64,000 nucleotides of DNA from Kribbella aluminosa. Its GTDB lineage: Bacteria; Actinomycetota; Actinomycetes; Propionibacteriales; Kribbellaceae. This document shows positions 16,884 to 25,640 of this stretch, in pieces. The stretch spans positions 682,001 through 746,000 of the forward strand of contig NZ_JAGINT010000002.1 in assembly GCF_017876295.1 (NCBI RefSeq), in the 5' to 3' direction. Every line of letters begins with the position of its first letter. The first letter of the stretch is position 1. The notes beneath the pieces were generated by a model. The model did no database searches and was not told where the DNA came from. It saw only the letters and a program-made list of their open reading frames with translations. Made by a program: the position numbers and the translations under genes.

Positions 16884-17695
16884 GTACGGCGGAGCAGGCG
16901 GCGCGGATCAGGGCGTTCCGGGGCATGACCCGGGCCGGGACGCGATCCCTCCTGATCTACCGCGGCGATCTGCTCACCGGCGCGGTGACGCTGGTGATCC
17001 AGGTGGTGCTGGCGATCGCGGTCTGGCGGATCGTGTACGGCGACCGGGGGCCGGTCGCCGGTGTGGACGTGCATACGGCGGTCGCGTACGCGGCGATCGC
17101 GGCGTGTCTGCAGTCGGTGCTCCTTCCGTGGCAGTTCTCGTCGTTGCCGATGCGGATCCGGAACGGCCAGATCGCGACCGACCTCACCCGGCCGCTCGGC
17201 CTGATGTGGCAGGTCCTCGGCCAGAACTTCGGCGTACTGCTCGGCCGGCTGCCGCTCGGCGCGATCGGGCTCGCGGTTGCGGGCGTGATCGGTGCGCTGG
17301 TGCTGCCGCCGAGCGGGGGCGCGTTCCTCCTTTCGCTGGTGGCGACGGTGGCCGGCGTCCTGGTGGCGATGTTGTGCAACCTGATCGTGTCGATGGTGAC
17401 GTTCTGGACGTTCGAGGTCGGCGGGCCGCTGATCGTGTACCGGTTCGGGAGCGCGTTCCTCTCCGGCTCGCTGATCCCGTTGTGGTTCATGCCGGGCTGG
17501 CTGCGGTCGTCGGTCGAGTGGCTGCCGTTCCAGGCGCAGGTCTACACCCCGGTGTCGATCTACCTCGGCCGGCTGCGGGGCGGCGAGGCGCTGGCGCTGG
17601 TCGGCGTACAGCTGCTGTGGGTCGTCGTACTTGCGGTCCTCCTCGAGCTGGTGTGGCGACGCGCGCGGCACAAGGTGGTGGTGCAGGGTGGCTGA
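16880..17695 (+). CDS. ABC-2 exporter permease subunit 1
   Basis: A 271-residue membrane protein with about six hydrophobic segments, of the ABC-2 type that occurs in adjacent pairs (COG4587/COG3694 arrangement). The N-terminus is amphipathic with RAFRGMTRAGTRSLLIYRGD before the first membrane segment. GTG 16880 overlaps the ATPase stop in GTGA, giving tight coupling. The next permease starts 8 bp before this stop. The three genes make one exporter. Substrate not evident. Confidence 0.8.
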   Translation: MSTAEQAARIRAFRGMTRAGTRSLLIYRGDLLTGAVTLVIQVVLAIAVWRIVYGDRGPVAGVDVHTAVAYAAIAACLQSVLLPWQFSSLPMRIRNGQIATDLTRPLGLMWQVLGQNFGVLLGRLPLGAIGLAVAGVIGALVLPPSGGAFLLSLVATVAGVLVAMLCNLIVSMVTFWTFEVGGPLIVYRFGSAFLSGSLIPLWFMPGWLRSSVEWLPFQAQVYTPVSIYLGRLRGGEALALVGVQLLWVVVLAVLLELVWRRARHKVVVQGG

Positions 17696-18497
17696 GCCGT
17701 CGTGGCTCCGGCAGTACCTGATCCTCGAGCGTGCGGCGCTGCGGGCGCAGTTGCAGTACCGCGTGAACTTCTGGACGACGCTGATGGGCGGCGTCGCCTT
17801 TCAGGGCACGCAGCTGCTGTTCCTCGGCGTCCTTCTCGGAAAGTTCGGTGTGATCGCGGGCTGGGGTTTCCCCGAGGTCGCCTTCGTGTTCGCGATGCGG
17901 CTGGCATCGCACGCGCTGTACGTCGTTCCGTTCGGGGCCTTGATGTTGACCGACGAGATGGTGCGCGACGGCGAGTTCGACCGGGTGCTGTTGCGACCGG
18001 TGAACCCGTTCCTGCAGTTGGTCACGCGACGGTTCTCGCTGATGTCGCTCGGCGACGCGCTGCTCGGCGTCGGCGCGCTGGTCATCTTCAGCCGACAGGC
18101 ACCCGTCGACTGGGACGCGGTCAAGATTGCCTATCTGCTGCTGGCAGTGCTCGGCGGCAGCCTGATCGAGACTGGCATCGCAACCTTCTTCTGCGGACTG
18201 TCCTTCGTCGCAACCTCGACGTTCTCCCTCCGGATCTTCGCCGACAGCTCCATCACCCAGTTCTCCGGCTACCCGTTGACCATGTTCGGTCGGCCGGCCT
18301 TCTACGCCTTCTGCACCGCCTTCCCGATGGCCTTCATCTCCTTCCTCCCCGCCACCGTCCTCCTGCACCGCACCTCCGACGTCCCGCTCCCCATCTGGCT
18401 GACCACCGCCTCCCCCTTGGCCGGCGCCCTCGCTCTGACCCTCGGCTACGCCTTCTTCACCCGGATGATGCCGAAGTACACGAGTCCCGGAAGCTGA
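17688..18497 (+). CDS. ABC-2 exporter permease subunit 2
   Basis: A 269-residue partner permease with six hydrophobic segments; it opens VAEPSWLRQYLILERAAL, similar in layout to subunit 1. GTG 17688 lies inside the end of subunit 1 and fits both the length of the family and the overlap habit of this operon; the longer upstream frame is a shadow. It ends one base short of the stop of the convergent secretion-like gene at 18499, with no space for an independent terminator. Confidence 0.8.
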   Translation: MAEPSWLRQYLILERAALRAQLQYRVNFWTTLMGGVAFQGTQLLFLGVLLGKFGVIAGWGFPEVAFVFAMRLASHALYVVPFGALMLTDEMVRDGEFDRVLLRPVNPFLQLVTRRFSLMSLGDALLGVGALVIFSRQAPVDWDAVKIAYLLLAVLGGSLIETGIATFFCGLSFVATSTFSLRIFADSSITQFSGYPLTMFGRPAFYAFCTAFPMAFISFLPATVLLHRTSDVPLPIWLTTASPLAGALALTLGYAFFTRMMPKYTSPGS

Positions 18498-18498
18498 C

Positions 18499-19872
18499 TC
18501 ACCAGTTGCCGCTCGGGCCGGCCCACGCCGGCTCCCGATCCTGCTCCTGCCCCGAGGAGTCGGGCGGCGGCGTCGGTCGCGGTGTGCGCGGGCGCGCGGT
18601 GGACGAACTCGACGGCGCCGAGCGAGCCCCCGAACTCCCGCCCGGCCCACCGCCCGCACCCCCGCCGGAGCCCCCGCCCGAGCTGAACGAACTGGTGGGC
18701 GTGGCCGCGCCTCCGGCGGACTCGCCCGCGGAGTGCGCGGCCGCTCCGGCAGCGCCACCGGCGGCCTTGCGCGCACCGTTGACCGCCATCGCCGCGCCGG
18801 CCAGGGCCGCCCCCGCGGGACCGCCGGCCGCGGCAGCCCCACCGCCGGAAGCACCCGCACCCGCGCCGGCCTTACCGGCCCCCGCGGCGCCGCGACTGCT
18901 GGCGATGTTCAGCGCACCGGTGGCCGAGCCACCCGGGTCGACGGCCGCCGTACCCATTCCAGAGCTGCCACCCGCGACGGCCGCCGTGACCGGGACGATG
19001 AACCGCAGCAACGCCGGCAGCGCCGCGATCGCCATCAGCAACATCATCAGCCCGGTCGTCGTCTGTACGAACGAGTTGGACGTCGCCGCGGCCTGCATCT
19101 CGTCCGTCTTCGCCGCCGTGATGTGCATCTCGTTCATCTTCATCGCCGCTGCGTAGATCAGGGCCGCGGCGGGTTTGTAGGCGATGAAGGCGAGCGACCA
19201 GTTGCAGTACTTGCGCAGCCAGTTCCTGCCGACCTCGGTGTTGGTCGCGGAGGCGGCCAGCGGGAACGTGCCGGCCAGCAGAATCAGCAGCGCCGACCGG
19301 ACCAGCATCAGCGCCACCTGGACCACACCGGCGATCACCACGATGACGCCGGCGAACATCAGGATCAGCCCGGACACGTTGTCGCCGAGCGAAGCCTTGA
19401 AGACCATGGCGACCAGCATCGGGCCGATCTTCGACTGGTCCGGCTGCACCTGCTGGATGATCCTGACCGCCAGCTGGTCCGAATACGTGATCAGCAGCTG
19501 CATCGTCGCCGTACCGGCCGCGCTCACCACCACGAAGGTCAAGATTGCCTGCAGCAACGACCTGAGCGGCTCGGCGCGCTGCTCCCAGGCGGTCCGGATC
19601 GCCGCGACCAGGATCGCGAGCGTGAACAGCGCCATCGAGATCCCGAGGACGTTGTCCTGCAGGTACTGCACGATCTCGGTGTTCCTGGGGGCACCGGTGT
19701 CGGCGCCGTAGGCGATCTCCGGTGTCGGGGACTTGATCCAGAAGGTCGCGACCGCGTTCATCGCCTCGCTCGCGCTCTTGCTGATCGCGTCGGTGAGTTG
19801 GCTGAGAGCCGAGTTGGCCGCGTTCATGAGGCCTTCACCGATGTGACAGGTCACGTTGGTCGGTCCGCACAT
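18499..19872 (-). CDS. TrbL/VirB6-like polytopic membrane protein
   Basis: A 457-residue protein. After an amphipathic start with LSQLTDAISKSASEA it has about six membrane segments between residues 80 and 330 (for example VLGISMALFTLAILVAAIRT and GLILMFAGVIVVIAGVV). A low-complexity Gly/Ala/Ser/Pro tail of roughly 120 residues follows. This resembles the TrbL/VirB6 type of conjugation inner-membrane proteins found in actinobacterial conjugative elements. ATG 19872 overlaps the stop of the upstream gene by one base (TGATG). No VirB4-, coupling-protein- or relaxase-like gene is in the window, so if it is a secretion gene it is isolated here. Confidence 0.6.
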   Translation of the reverse strand: MCGPTNVTCHIGEGLMNAANSALSQLTDAISKSASEAMNAVATFWIKSPTPEIAYGADTGAPRNTEIVQYLQDNVLGISMALFTLAILVAAIRTAWEQRAEPLRSLLQAILTFVVVSAAGTATMQLLITYSDQLAVRIIQQVQPDQSKIGPMLVAMVFKASLGDNVSGLILMFAGVIVVIAGVVQVALMLVRSALLILLAGTFPLAASATNTEVGRNWLRKYCNWSLAFIAYKPAAALIYAAAMKMNEMHITAAKTDEMQAAATSNSFVQTTTGLMMLLMAIAALPALLRFIVPVTAAVAGGSSGMGTAAVDPGGSATGALNIASSRGAAGAGKAGAGAGASGGGAAAAGGPAGAALAGAAMAVNGARKAAGGAAGAAAHSAGESAGGAATPTSSFSSGGGSGGGAGGGPGGSSGARSAPSSSSTARPRTPRPTPPPDSSGQEQDREPAWAGPSGNW

Positions 19873-20777
19873 CAGACACCACTCCAAGCCACGAAGTCCC
19901 CGAGCCCGCGGACCTGGGAGAACGGCGCGCCGACCGCTGCACCCGGCTGTGGTGGCTGGACCCGCCAGTCTCCGCCGTGCCAGACGAGCGTCAGGGTGGC
20001 GCTCATGTACTGTCCTTCGACCGGGAGTGCGAGCGTGATCGTCGCGCGGTCCCGGCCGGCGTCGAGGATCCGGTACCCGGCGATCTGGGTTGCTTCCGAA
20101 TCGTCCGACGAGCTTTCCCGCCGGAGCGCCGCGATCAGGGCGTCGGTGTCCGGTCCCGGCAGCATCAGCTTCCGGACCGTGGGGATGGCCTGACGCACGT
20201 CGGCGAGGGCTGCCAGGGCGTTGTACGCCGCGTACACCGCGCCGGTCGGCGAGTGCGCGAAGCACCGGCGGAACCCGTCGCTGTCGGTCTTAGCCGGACC
20301 GAACCTGGCCGACTGCGGTACGACGACCCGGCGGCTGACCTCCCACCGATCCACGGAGGGCGCCGTACTCGGCATCCCTTGATCCCCATCCCCCAGCCCA
20401 CAACCACCAGCCCCACCACCAGCCCCATCCCCGGCTCCGGTCCCACTCCCGGCTCCGGTCCCAGTCCCAGTCCCGGTTCCGGCTCCAGTCCCGGTTCCGG
20501 CTCCAGTCCCGGTTCCGGCTCCAGTCCCGGTTCCAGTCCCGGTTCCGTTCCGGCCGGGGCCGGGCGCGTTCGGTCCGGGCGGCGTGGCGCCGGACGCCGA
20601 GGTGGGTCCCGCCGAACCCGCTTGCCCGGCCGACACCTCCGACCGCACCGCCGCGGAGTGACCCGAGGATCCGCTGGTCGCGATCAACGTGACCCCGCAG
20701 GCGACGATCGCCCCCACGACAATGCACGCCGCGACAAACCCCGGTCCGTACGGCGACCTGTCCTCGCTCTTGTCCAT
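19872..20777 (-). CDS. Membrane-anchored protein with Gly-Thr repeat stalk (conjugation-associated type)
   Basis: A 301-residue protein: a cytoplasmic MDKSEDRSPYGPG leader, one membrane helix (about residues 13-35), a long Gly/Thr/Ala repeat stalk (about residues 80-125), and a folded C-terminal domain of about 180 residues with RRCFAHSPTGAVYAAYNALAA and LTLVWHGGDWRVQPP. Proteins with this C-terminal pattern occur beside conjugation-like membrane genes in streptomycetes; the name of the domain I cannot verify. ATG 20777 is preferred over 20825 since GGGGAG precedes it. Coupled to the VirB6-like gene. Confidence 0.6.
   Translation of the reverse strand: MDKSEDRSPYGPGFVAACIVVGAIVACGVTLIATSGSSGHSAAVRSEVSAGQAGSAGPTSASGATPPGPNAPGPGRNGTGTGTGTGAGTGTGAGTGTGAGTGTGTGTGAGSGTGAGDGAGGGAGGCGLGDGDQGMPSTAPSVDRWEVSRRVVVPQSARFGPAKTDSDGFRRCFAHSPTGAVYAAYNALAALADVRQAIPTVRKLMLPGPDTDALIAALRRESSSDDSEATQIAGYRILDAGRDRATITLALPVEGQYMSATLTLVWHGGDWRVQPPQPGAAVGAPFSQVRGLGDFVAWSGV
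20437..20550. repeat. Tandem 18-bp repeat coding for Gly-Thr/Gly-Ala stalk
   Basis: Degenerate tandem copies of an 18-bp unit, CGGTTCCGGCTCCAGTCC on the plus strand, encode GTGTGA on the minus strand. Copies in the centre are nearly identical, so the stalk length should vary by slippage or recombination between strains. Confidence 0.8.
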
Positions 20778-20848
20778 CCCACTCCCCGATCTCTCAGCCG
20801 GAACCTCGCCTCCCAAGGCTGACAAAAATCGGAACCCCGCCGCAGAAG

Positions 20849-20925
20849 TTATCCACAGGCCCGCGAAGCAGCACTGCTCAGACCGAACTGAGAGCGGTTT
20901 CCCCAGAGTTTTCCACAGCTGTGGA
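20849..20925. promoter_or_regulatory. DnaA-box-like cluster
   Basis: TTATCCACA (20849-20857) is a perfect classical DnaA box. TTTTCCACA (20909-20917) is one base off and runs into the palindrome TCCACAGCTGTGGA (20912-20925), whose right side gives a third imperfect box. They lie in the gap between the stalk gene and the GNAT gene. Too few for a chromosomal origin; an element replication site, a DnaA titration site or chance remain open. Confidence 0.4.
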
Positions 20926-20934
20926 TCCGAGCGG

Positions 20935-21579
20935 TTACTTGAGGAGCAGCGCCTCAGAGCCGACTGGCTTGTAGCCGGCCGCCAGGAACGTGCGAAGGGA
21001 GGCGGCGTTGCCGGGGGTGATCTGGGCCCAGACGGCGGAGTCGGGCGGGATCAGGGCTCGGGCCGCCAGCGCGAGGCGGCGGCCGTGGCCTTGCCGGCGG
21101 GCGTTCGGGGGTACTTCGATGGCACACTCCAGGCGGTCCGCCAGGCCGCGGCCGGTCAGTACCAGGCCTTCGTCGGCGTCGACGTACACCCGGACGTCGT
21201 CGCGGTAGCGCCAGGCTCGGTCGACTCGAGGGTGGTCCAGGTCCTGGAGTTCGGTGAGGCCTGCAGTGGCTGCGGTGCGTTCACCCGGGTCGGTGAGGGC
21301 CGGGGCGAGCAGCATCGCGTCGAGTGCGCTGACCCGGCGGCCGGTGAACTCCTCGAGCGCGGACAGGAACGGCGGGTTGGTCGGCGCGCACAGGTCGCCC
21401 TCCGGTACCCGCTCCGCGACCCACGCCGGATCGACGTCCGCGGCGATCACGATGTGGCCGGTGAACGACACCACGCACGACTCCCGCTCCGACGGCGGCG
21501 GTACGACCGAGACGCCGAGATCCGGGGGCGGGAAGGCGCCACGTTCGGCGGCACGCAGAATGGCAGCAAGAGTTGTCAT
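20935..21579 (-). CDS. GNAT-family N-acetyltransferase
   Basis: A 214-residue protein with a GNAT domain in its C-terminal half. The acetyl-CoA loop reads RRQGHGRRLALAARAL, followed by VWAQITPGNAASLRTFLAAGYKPVG, the usual late GNAT strand-helix. The N-terminal half is not a recognisable GNAT and may bind substrate. ATG 21579 is used; ATG 21588 two codons upstream is equally possible, and longer frames run into the divergent HMG-CoA lyase promoter. The acceptor is unknown. Confidence 0.78.
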   Translation of the reverse strand: MTTLAAILRAAERGAFPPPDLGVSVVPPPSERESCVVSFTGHIVIAADVDPAWVAERVPEGDLCAPTNPPFLSALEEFTGRRVSALDAMLLAPALTDPGERTAATAGLTELQDLDHPRVDRAWRYRDDVRVYVDADEGLVLTGRGLADRLECAIEVPPNARRQGHGRRLALAARALIPPDSAVWAQITPGNAASLRTFLAAGYKPVGSEALLLK

Positions 21580-21649
21580 CAGGAGCATTTCATCAAGAGC
21601 ATCGTCGCGGAGACCCCGCGGCACGCTCGACCGCCGAGGAGGCAGCACG

Positions 21650-22576
21650 ATGCGCGAACCGCAGCTGGTCACGGCCGAGGGACTGCCCGACCGGGTCACG
21701 ATCTACGAGGTCGGCCCGCGCGACGGGTTGCAGAACGAGTCGGCGATCGTCGACGTGGCGGTCAAGGCGGAGTTCATCCGGCGCCTGGTCGACGCCGGGC
21801 TGACGACGGTCGAAACGACGAGTTTCGTGCACCCGAAGTGGGTCCCGCAGCTGGCCGACGCGGCTGAGCTCCTCGAACAGCTCGATCTGCCCGACGGCGT
21901 CCGCGCCCCGGTCCTGGTCCCGAACGAGCGCGGCCTCGACCGCGCGCTGGCGGCCGGCGTCCGGGAGATCGCGATCTTCGCGAGCGCGACCGAGACGTTC
22001 GCGACGAAGAACCTGAACTCGACGCTGGACGAGCAGTTCACGATGTTCACACCGACGATCCAGCGGGCGCTCGACGCCGGGCTGACGGTCCGCGGGTACG
22101 TGTCGATGTGTTACGGCGACCCGTGGGAGGGCGACGTACCGATCGACCAGGTGGTCAAGGTCGGCGCGCGCCTCGTCGAGCTCGGCTGCCACGAACTCTC
22201 CCTGGGTGACACGATCGGCGTCGCCACGCCGGGCCAGGTCACGGCGCTGATCAGGGCCTTCACCGCCGCAGGCGTCCCTGTGGACAAACTCGCGGTCCAC
22301 TTCCACGACACGTACGGCCAGGCCCTCGCCAACACCGTCACCGCCCTCCGCGAAGGCATCACCACCGTCGACAGCTCCGCCGGCGGCCTCGGTGGCTGTC
22401 CGTACGCCGAGAGCGCCACCGGCAACCTCGCCACCGAAGACCTCCTCTGGCAGCTCAACGGCCTCGGCATCCACACCGGCGTGAACCTCGAAAAGCTCGT
22501 CACCACGTCCACCTGGATGGCTGGCCAACTGGGCAAACCCTCCCCGAGCCGAGTGGTCCAGGCGCTGGCCGGCTGA
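21650..22576 (+). CDS. mvaB: Hydroxymethylglutaryl-CoA lyase
   Basis: A 308-residue TIM-barrel lyase of the HMGL family, cleaving HMG-CoA to acetoacetate and acetyl-CoA in leucine and ketone-body catabolism. Seen are EVGPRDGLQNE (residues 21-31, metal and substrate site), VAVHFHDTYGQA-type metal histidines at about residue 215 (read here as LAVHFHDTYGQ), and GGLGGCPYAESATGN with the active-site cysteine. ATG 21650 has GAGGAGG 7 bases upstream. It stands alone, without the acyl-CoA carboxylase genes that often accompany it. Confidence 0.9.
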   Translation: MREPQLVTAEGLPDRVTIYEVGPRDGLQNESAIVDVAVKAEFIRRLVDAGLTTVETTSFVHPKWVPQLADAAELLEQLDLPDGVRAPVLVPNERGLDRALAAGVREIAIFASATETFATKNLNSTLDEQFTMFTPTIQRALDAGLTVRGYVSMCYGDPWEGDVPIDQVVKVGARLVELGCHELSLGDTIGVATPGQVTALIRAFTAAGVPVDKLAVHFHDTYGQALANTVTALREGITTVDSSAGGLGGCPYAESATGNLATEDLLWQLNGLGIHTGVNLEKLVTTSTWMAGQLGKPSPSRVVQALAG

Positions 22577-22607
22577 AACTGTCGGTGGCGGCGAGCAGAC
22601 TGGGCGC

Positions 22608-23447
22608 GTGAGTGCGCAGCGGGTTGAGCTTGGGGAGTTCTTGAAGGCGCGGCGGGCGCGGGTTGCGCCTGAGGACGTCGGCCTGCCCGGGGGTGGGCGG
22701 CGGCGGACGCCGGGGCTGCGGCGGGAGGAGTTGGCACAGCTGGCGGGCGTCGGCGTGACTTGGTACACGTGGCTGGAGCAGGGGCGGCCGATCAACGCCA
22801 GTGGGCAGGTGCTGGACGCGGTGGCGTCGACGTTGCGGTTGACACCGGTGGAGCGGGAGCACCTGTACCGGCTGGCCGAGGCGACGCCGATGCGGTTGCC
22901 GCGGATGACGGACTGCGCGAGTGAGGCGGTGTTCGAGGAGATCGTCGACGGGCTGGATCCGCTGCCGGCGGTGATCACCAACACCCGGTTCGACATCGTC
23001 CGGGCGAACCGCGCGTACCACGACCTGTTCCACGACTGGCACCAGCTGCCCTGTATCCATCAGAACCTGCTCTGGTGCATCGTCACCGAGCCGACCGCGC
23101 GCGAGCAACTACTCAACTACGACACCGAGGTGCCGTACCTGGTCGGTCGGCTGCGGTCGGCGTACGGCGAGCACGTCGGCGACCCGGACTGGGAGACGGA
23201 CCTGGCCCGGCTGCGGTCGATCTGCCCCGAGTTCGAGCAGCTATGGTCGCGGCACGAGGTCTCGGCCTGTACGTCGAGGCACCGCCGGATCAACAACCCG
23301 CGGGCCGGCGAGCTGAACCTGATCGTCACCGAGCTCGCCGTCTCGGCACACCCCGACCTGGTGCTGTTCGTGGAAACCCCCGCCGACGCGGAAACCCGCG
23401 CCAAACTCCCCCTCACCCGGCGGGAGACTGCGAATCAGTCAGCGTGA
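22608..23447 (+). CDS. MmyB-type helix-turn-helix regulator
   Basis: A 279-residue regulator. The N-terminal Xre-like HTH (residues 8-75) carries GGRRRTPGLRREELAQLAGV and TWYTWLEQGR, the hallmark of the MmyB group. The remainder is the MmyB ligand-binding domain (VITNTRFDIVRANRAYHDLF), PAS-like and known from structures to hold a fatty-acid-like ligand. GTG 22608 is the start. The gene follows mvaB by 31 bp on the same strand; whether it controls mvaB or a distant target is unknown. Confidence 0.86.
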   Translation: MSAQRVELGEFLKARRARVAPEDVGLPGGGRRRTPGLRREELAQLAGVGVTWYTWLEQGRPINASGQVLDAVASTLRLTPVEREHLYRLAEATPMRLPRMTDCASEAVFEEIVDGLDPLPAVITNTRFDIVRANRAYHDLFHDWHQLPCIHQNLLWCIVTEPTAREQLLNYDTEVPYLVGRLRSAYGEHVGDPDWETDLARLRSICPEFEQLWSRHEVSACTSRHRRINNPRAGELNLIVTELAVSAHPDLVLFVETPADAETRAKLPLTRRETANQSA

Positions 23448-23457
23448 CCCGCGGAAG

Positions 23458-24153
23458 TCACGGCTCGATCGGTCGGCGGATGCGTCGGACCAGGCTCTTG
23501 TCCGCGAACTGACCGACACGGTACGTCGACCAGCCGTCGACGCCGGCGCCCACCGCACCGCCGAGCAGCGGCACCCGCCGGGTGACGGTGATGGCCATCC
23601 GCTTGCCGCTGATCCGGCCGATCAGCTCCGCGACGACCTCGCCGGACACCTGCCGGTCGAGCTCCGGGTCGAACACAGGCGCGGTCGCGATCGCCAGCGG
23701 GGAGGACACCAGGCTGGACTTCTTCAGCCGCGCGGTCACCCCGTCCTCGCCGAGCAGGCAAGTGATCACCGCCGTCCGGACGCGTGGATCGTCCAGGTCG
23801 TACCCGCGCAGATGGGCGATCGCCGCCACCATCCGGCACTGCACGACCGCGAGACCGGTCAGGTTGGCGGGCAGCGCGACCGGTAGCGTCACGAGACCGC
23901 CGATGCTGGTCGCGAACCCTTGGACGCCGGCGAGCCGGATGTGCTGGTCGATGACCGCCTCGATCGCGAGCGTCACGTCCCCGCCGCAGCGCTCCAGCTT
24001 GTTGTCCGCGATCCGCTCCGCGCCCGGGAACCGCTGGTACCCGTCGATCGCGACCTCGAGGATCTGACGCAACATGCCGCCCGCTGCCGTCGGGGCGAAC
24101 CGCTGGGCTGCGGGCGCAAGACTACTGGCGACGAACCTGGCTACTCCGGCCAC
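23458..24153 (-). CDS. EcsC-family protein
   Basis: A 231-residue protein of the EcsC family, function poorly known. Seen are the central FATSIGGLVTLPVALPANLTGLA hydrophobic stretch (split here as FATSIGGLVTLPVALPANL) and the C-terminal RVPLLGGAVGAGVDGWST, typical EcsC landmarks. I chose GTG 24153 because AAGGAG sits 4 bases upstream; the open frame reaches 24231 but its extra 26 residues look non-coding. It converges on the MmyB gene with 10 bp between stops. Confidence 0.82.
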   Translation of the reverse strand: MAGVARFVASSLAPAAQRFAPTAAGGMLRQILEVAIDGYQRFPGAERIADNKLERCGGDVTLAIEAVIDQHIRLAGVQGFATSIGGLVTLPVALPANLTGLAVVQCRMVAAIAHLRGYDLDDPRVRTAVITCLLGEDGVTARLKKSSLVSSPLAIATAPVFDPELDRQVSGEVVAELIGRISGKRMAITVTRRVPLLGGAVGAGVDGWSTYRVGQFADKSLVRRIRRPIEP

Positions 24154-24157
24154 GGTG

Positions 24158-24163
24158 CTCCTT
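24158..24163 (-). promoter_or_regulatory. Ribosome site fixing the EcsC start
   Basis: AAGGAG on the minus strand, 4 bases before GTG 24153. It decides against the longer frame starting at 24231. Confidence 0.6.
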
Positions 24164-24272
24164 CCCGCCCGGCCCCACGCGTCAGAACCCGGACGTGCTT
24201 CAACTGTACGTGCCTCCCCGCCCATCGCCACTCGGGAGAAACCCTTGATGTCCCCTAGGTGAGAATGGTTGG

Positions 24273-24938
24273 GTGCCGATCGAACCTGCTCCGACTCAGT
24301 GGGAGTTCCCGCCTGTAGGGGTGGCCGGGAGCAGTGACGTGGTTGCGGGGGGTGCCGATCTCGCGCCGGGGACGGTGCTGGCGGCGTACCGGCGGGGGCT
24401 GTTCCCGATGCCGGACCATCGCGGCTCGGTGCTCTGGTGGTCGCCGGTCGACCGTGGGGTGATCGACGTCGCCGGGTACCAGCCGTCGCGGTCGCTGCGG
24501 CGGGCGCGGGCGAAGTTCGAGATCCGGGTGGACACCGCGTTCGACCAGGTGATCCGCGCGTGTGCGGACCCGCGCCGCCCCGGTTCGTGGATCGACCGCG
24601 ACATCATCGCGTCGTACACCGAGCTGCACCGGCTCGGCTGGGTGCACTCGGTCGAGGCCTGGAACGGCGACGAACTGGCCGGCGGGTTGTACGGCGTGGC
24701 GATCGGCGGGCTGTTCGCGGGCGAGTCGATGTTCCACCACCAGACCGACGGGTCGAAGGCCGCCGTCGCGGGCACGATCGAGCTGCTGAACGACGAGTAC
24801 GCCGCCGACCGGGTGTTCGACATCCAGTGGGTGACCGACCACCTCGCCACGCTCGGCGCGGCCTCGATCCCGCGCGAGACCTACGTACGACGGGTCGTGC
24901 GCGCCGTCGACGTACCGCTGCCGAAGGCCTTCAGCTGA
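24273..24938 (+). CDS. aat: Leucyl/phenylalanyl-tRNA-protein transferase
   Basis: A 221-residue Aat, which adds Leu or Phe to N-terminal Arg/Lys of proteins to mark them for Clp degradation (N-end rule). Family signatures are AAYRRGLFPMPD, LWWSPVDRGVI (residues 53-63), and VEAWNGDELAGGLYGVAIGG followed by FAGESMFH. Start GTG 24273. The 3' end overlaps the convergent TetR gene by 8 bp. Confidence 0.9.
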   Translation: MPIEPAPTQWEFPPVGVAGSSDVVAGGADLAPGTVLAAYRRGLFPMPDHRGSVLWWSPVDRGVIDVAGYQPSRSLRRARAKFEIRVDTAFDQVIRACADPRRPGSWIDRDIIASYTELHRLGWVHSVEAWNGDELAGGLYGVAIGGLFAGESMFHHQTDGSKAAVAGTIELLNDEYAADRVFDIQWVTDHLATLGAASIPRETYVRRVVRAVDVPLPKAFS

Positions 24939-25617
24939 GCCCGACGAACGCCGCCATCTGCCGCGCGGCCGACGCGAAGAACGCGTCCGCCGGATCCATC
25001 GACCCGACCAGCTGACCGAACAGCTCGAAGCTGATCATGCCGAACAGCTGCGTCCACACGATCACCGCGCGTACCAGCACCGCCGCCGGAACGTCCGGCG
25101 CCAGCGCGAGCAGCACCTCCGTCTGCCGGGCCAACGTGCCCTCGGGCTCCGGTGCATCCCCCGGCACGGACAGTCGTCCGGCCGCCTGCGCCCGCTGCAA
25201 CAACCCGAGCAGCGCCAGCGGCACCCGCGACGCCGGCTCGACCGTCGTCTGCGGCGCCTGGTACCCGCTGATCGGGGAGCCGTAGATCAGCGCGTACTCC
25301 TGTGGATAAGTCCGCGCCCACCCCCGTACGGCGGCGTAGATCGCGAGCCACTCCTCGATCGGATCGTCCCCGGTCGCCGCGCCCTCGGCCGCCTCGCCGA
25401 GCGCGTCGTACGCGTCGATGATCAGCGCGGTGAGCAGCTCGTCGCGGCTCGCGAAGTACCGGTACAGCGCCGACGACACCATCCCGAGCTCGCGGGAGAT
25501 CGCCCGCAGCGAGAGCGCCTCGGCGCCGACGGTCGCCAACTGCTGCCTGGCGACCGTCTTGATCTCGTCGGTCAGCTCGGCCCGGGCACGTTCACGGGCA
25601 GTACGTCCGGCGTTCAT
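24931..25617 (-). CDS. TetR-family regulator
   Basis: A 228-residue TetR regulator: HTH at residues 20-60 (LSLRAISRELGMVSSALYRYF), then a WHG/TetR_C-type ligand domain with YIPQEYALIYG-like text (read as YPQEYALIYGSPISGY). ATG 25617 is used; the frame opens 18 bp earlier. It is divergent from the DUF385 gene, and two GAGAGC/GCTCTC dyads lie in the 112-bp gap, one near each start, so it likely represses both. Confidence 0.86.
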   Translation of the reverse strand: MNAGRTARERARAELTDEIKTVARQQLATVGAEALSLRAISRELGMVSSALYRYFASRDELLTALIIDAYDALGEAAEGAATGDDPIEEWLAIYAAVRGWARTYPQEYALIYGSPISGYQAPQTTVEPASRVPLALLGLLQRAQAAGRLSVPGDAPEPEGTLARQTEVLLALAPDVPAAVLVRAVIVWTQLFGMISFELFGQLVGSMDPADAFFASAARQMAAFVGLS

Positions 25618-25640
25618 GTCGCCAGTCTGCCACAAAACCG

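Noticed and set aside
20437..20550. Possible CRISPR-like repeat array
   Set aside because: The repeats are 18 bp, contiguous without spacers, and encode an in-frame Gly-Thr/Ala stalk.
20849..20925. Chromosomal replication origin
   Set aside because: Only one perfect DnaA box and two imperfect ones, and no dnaA, dnaN or gyrase genes nearby.
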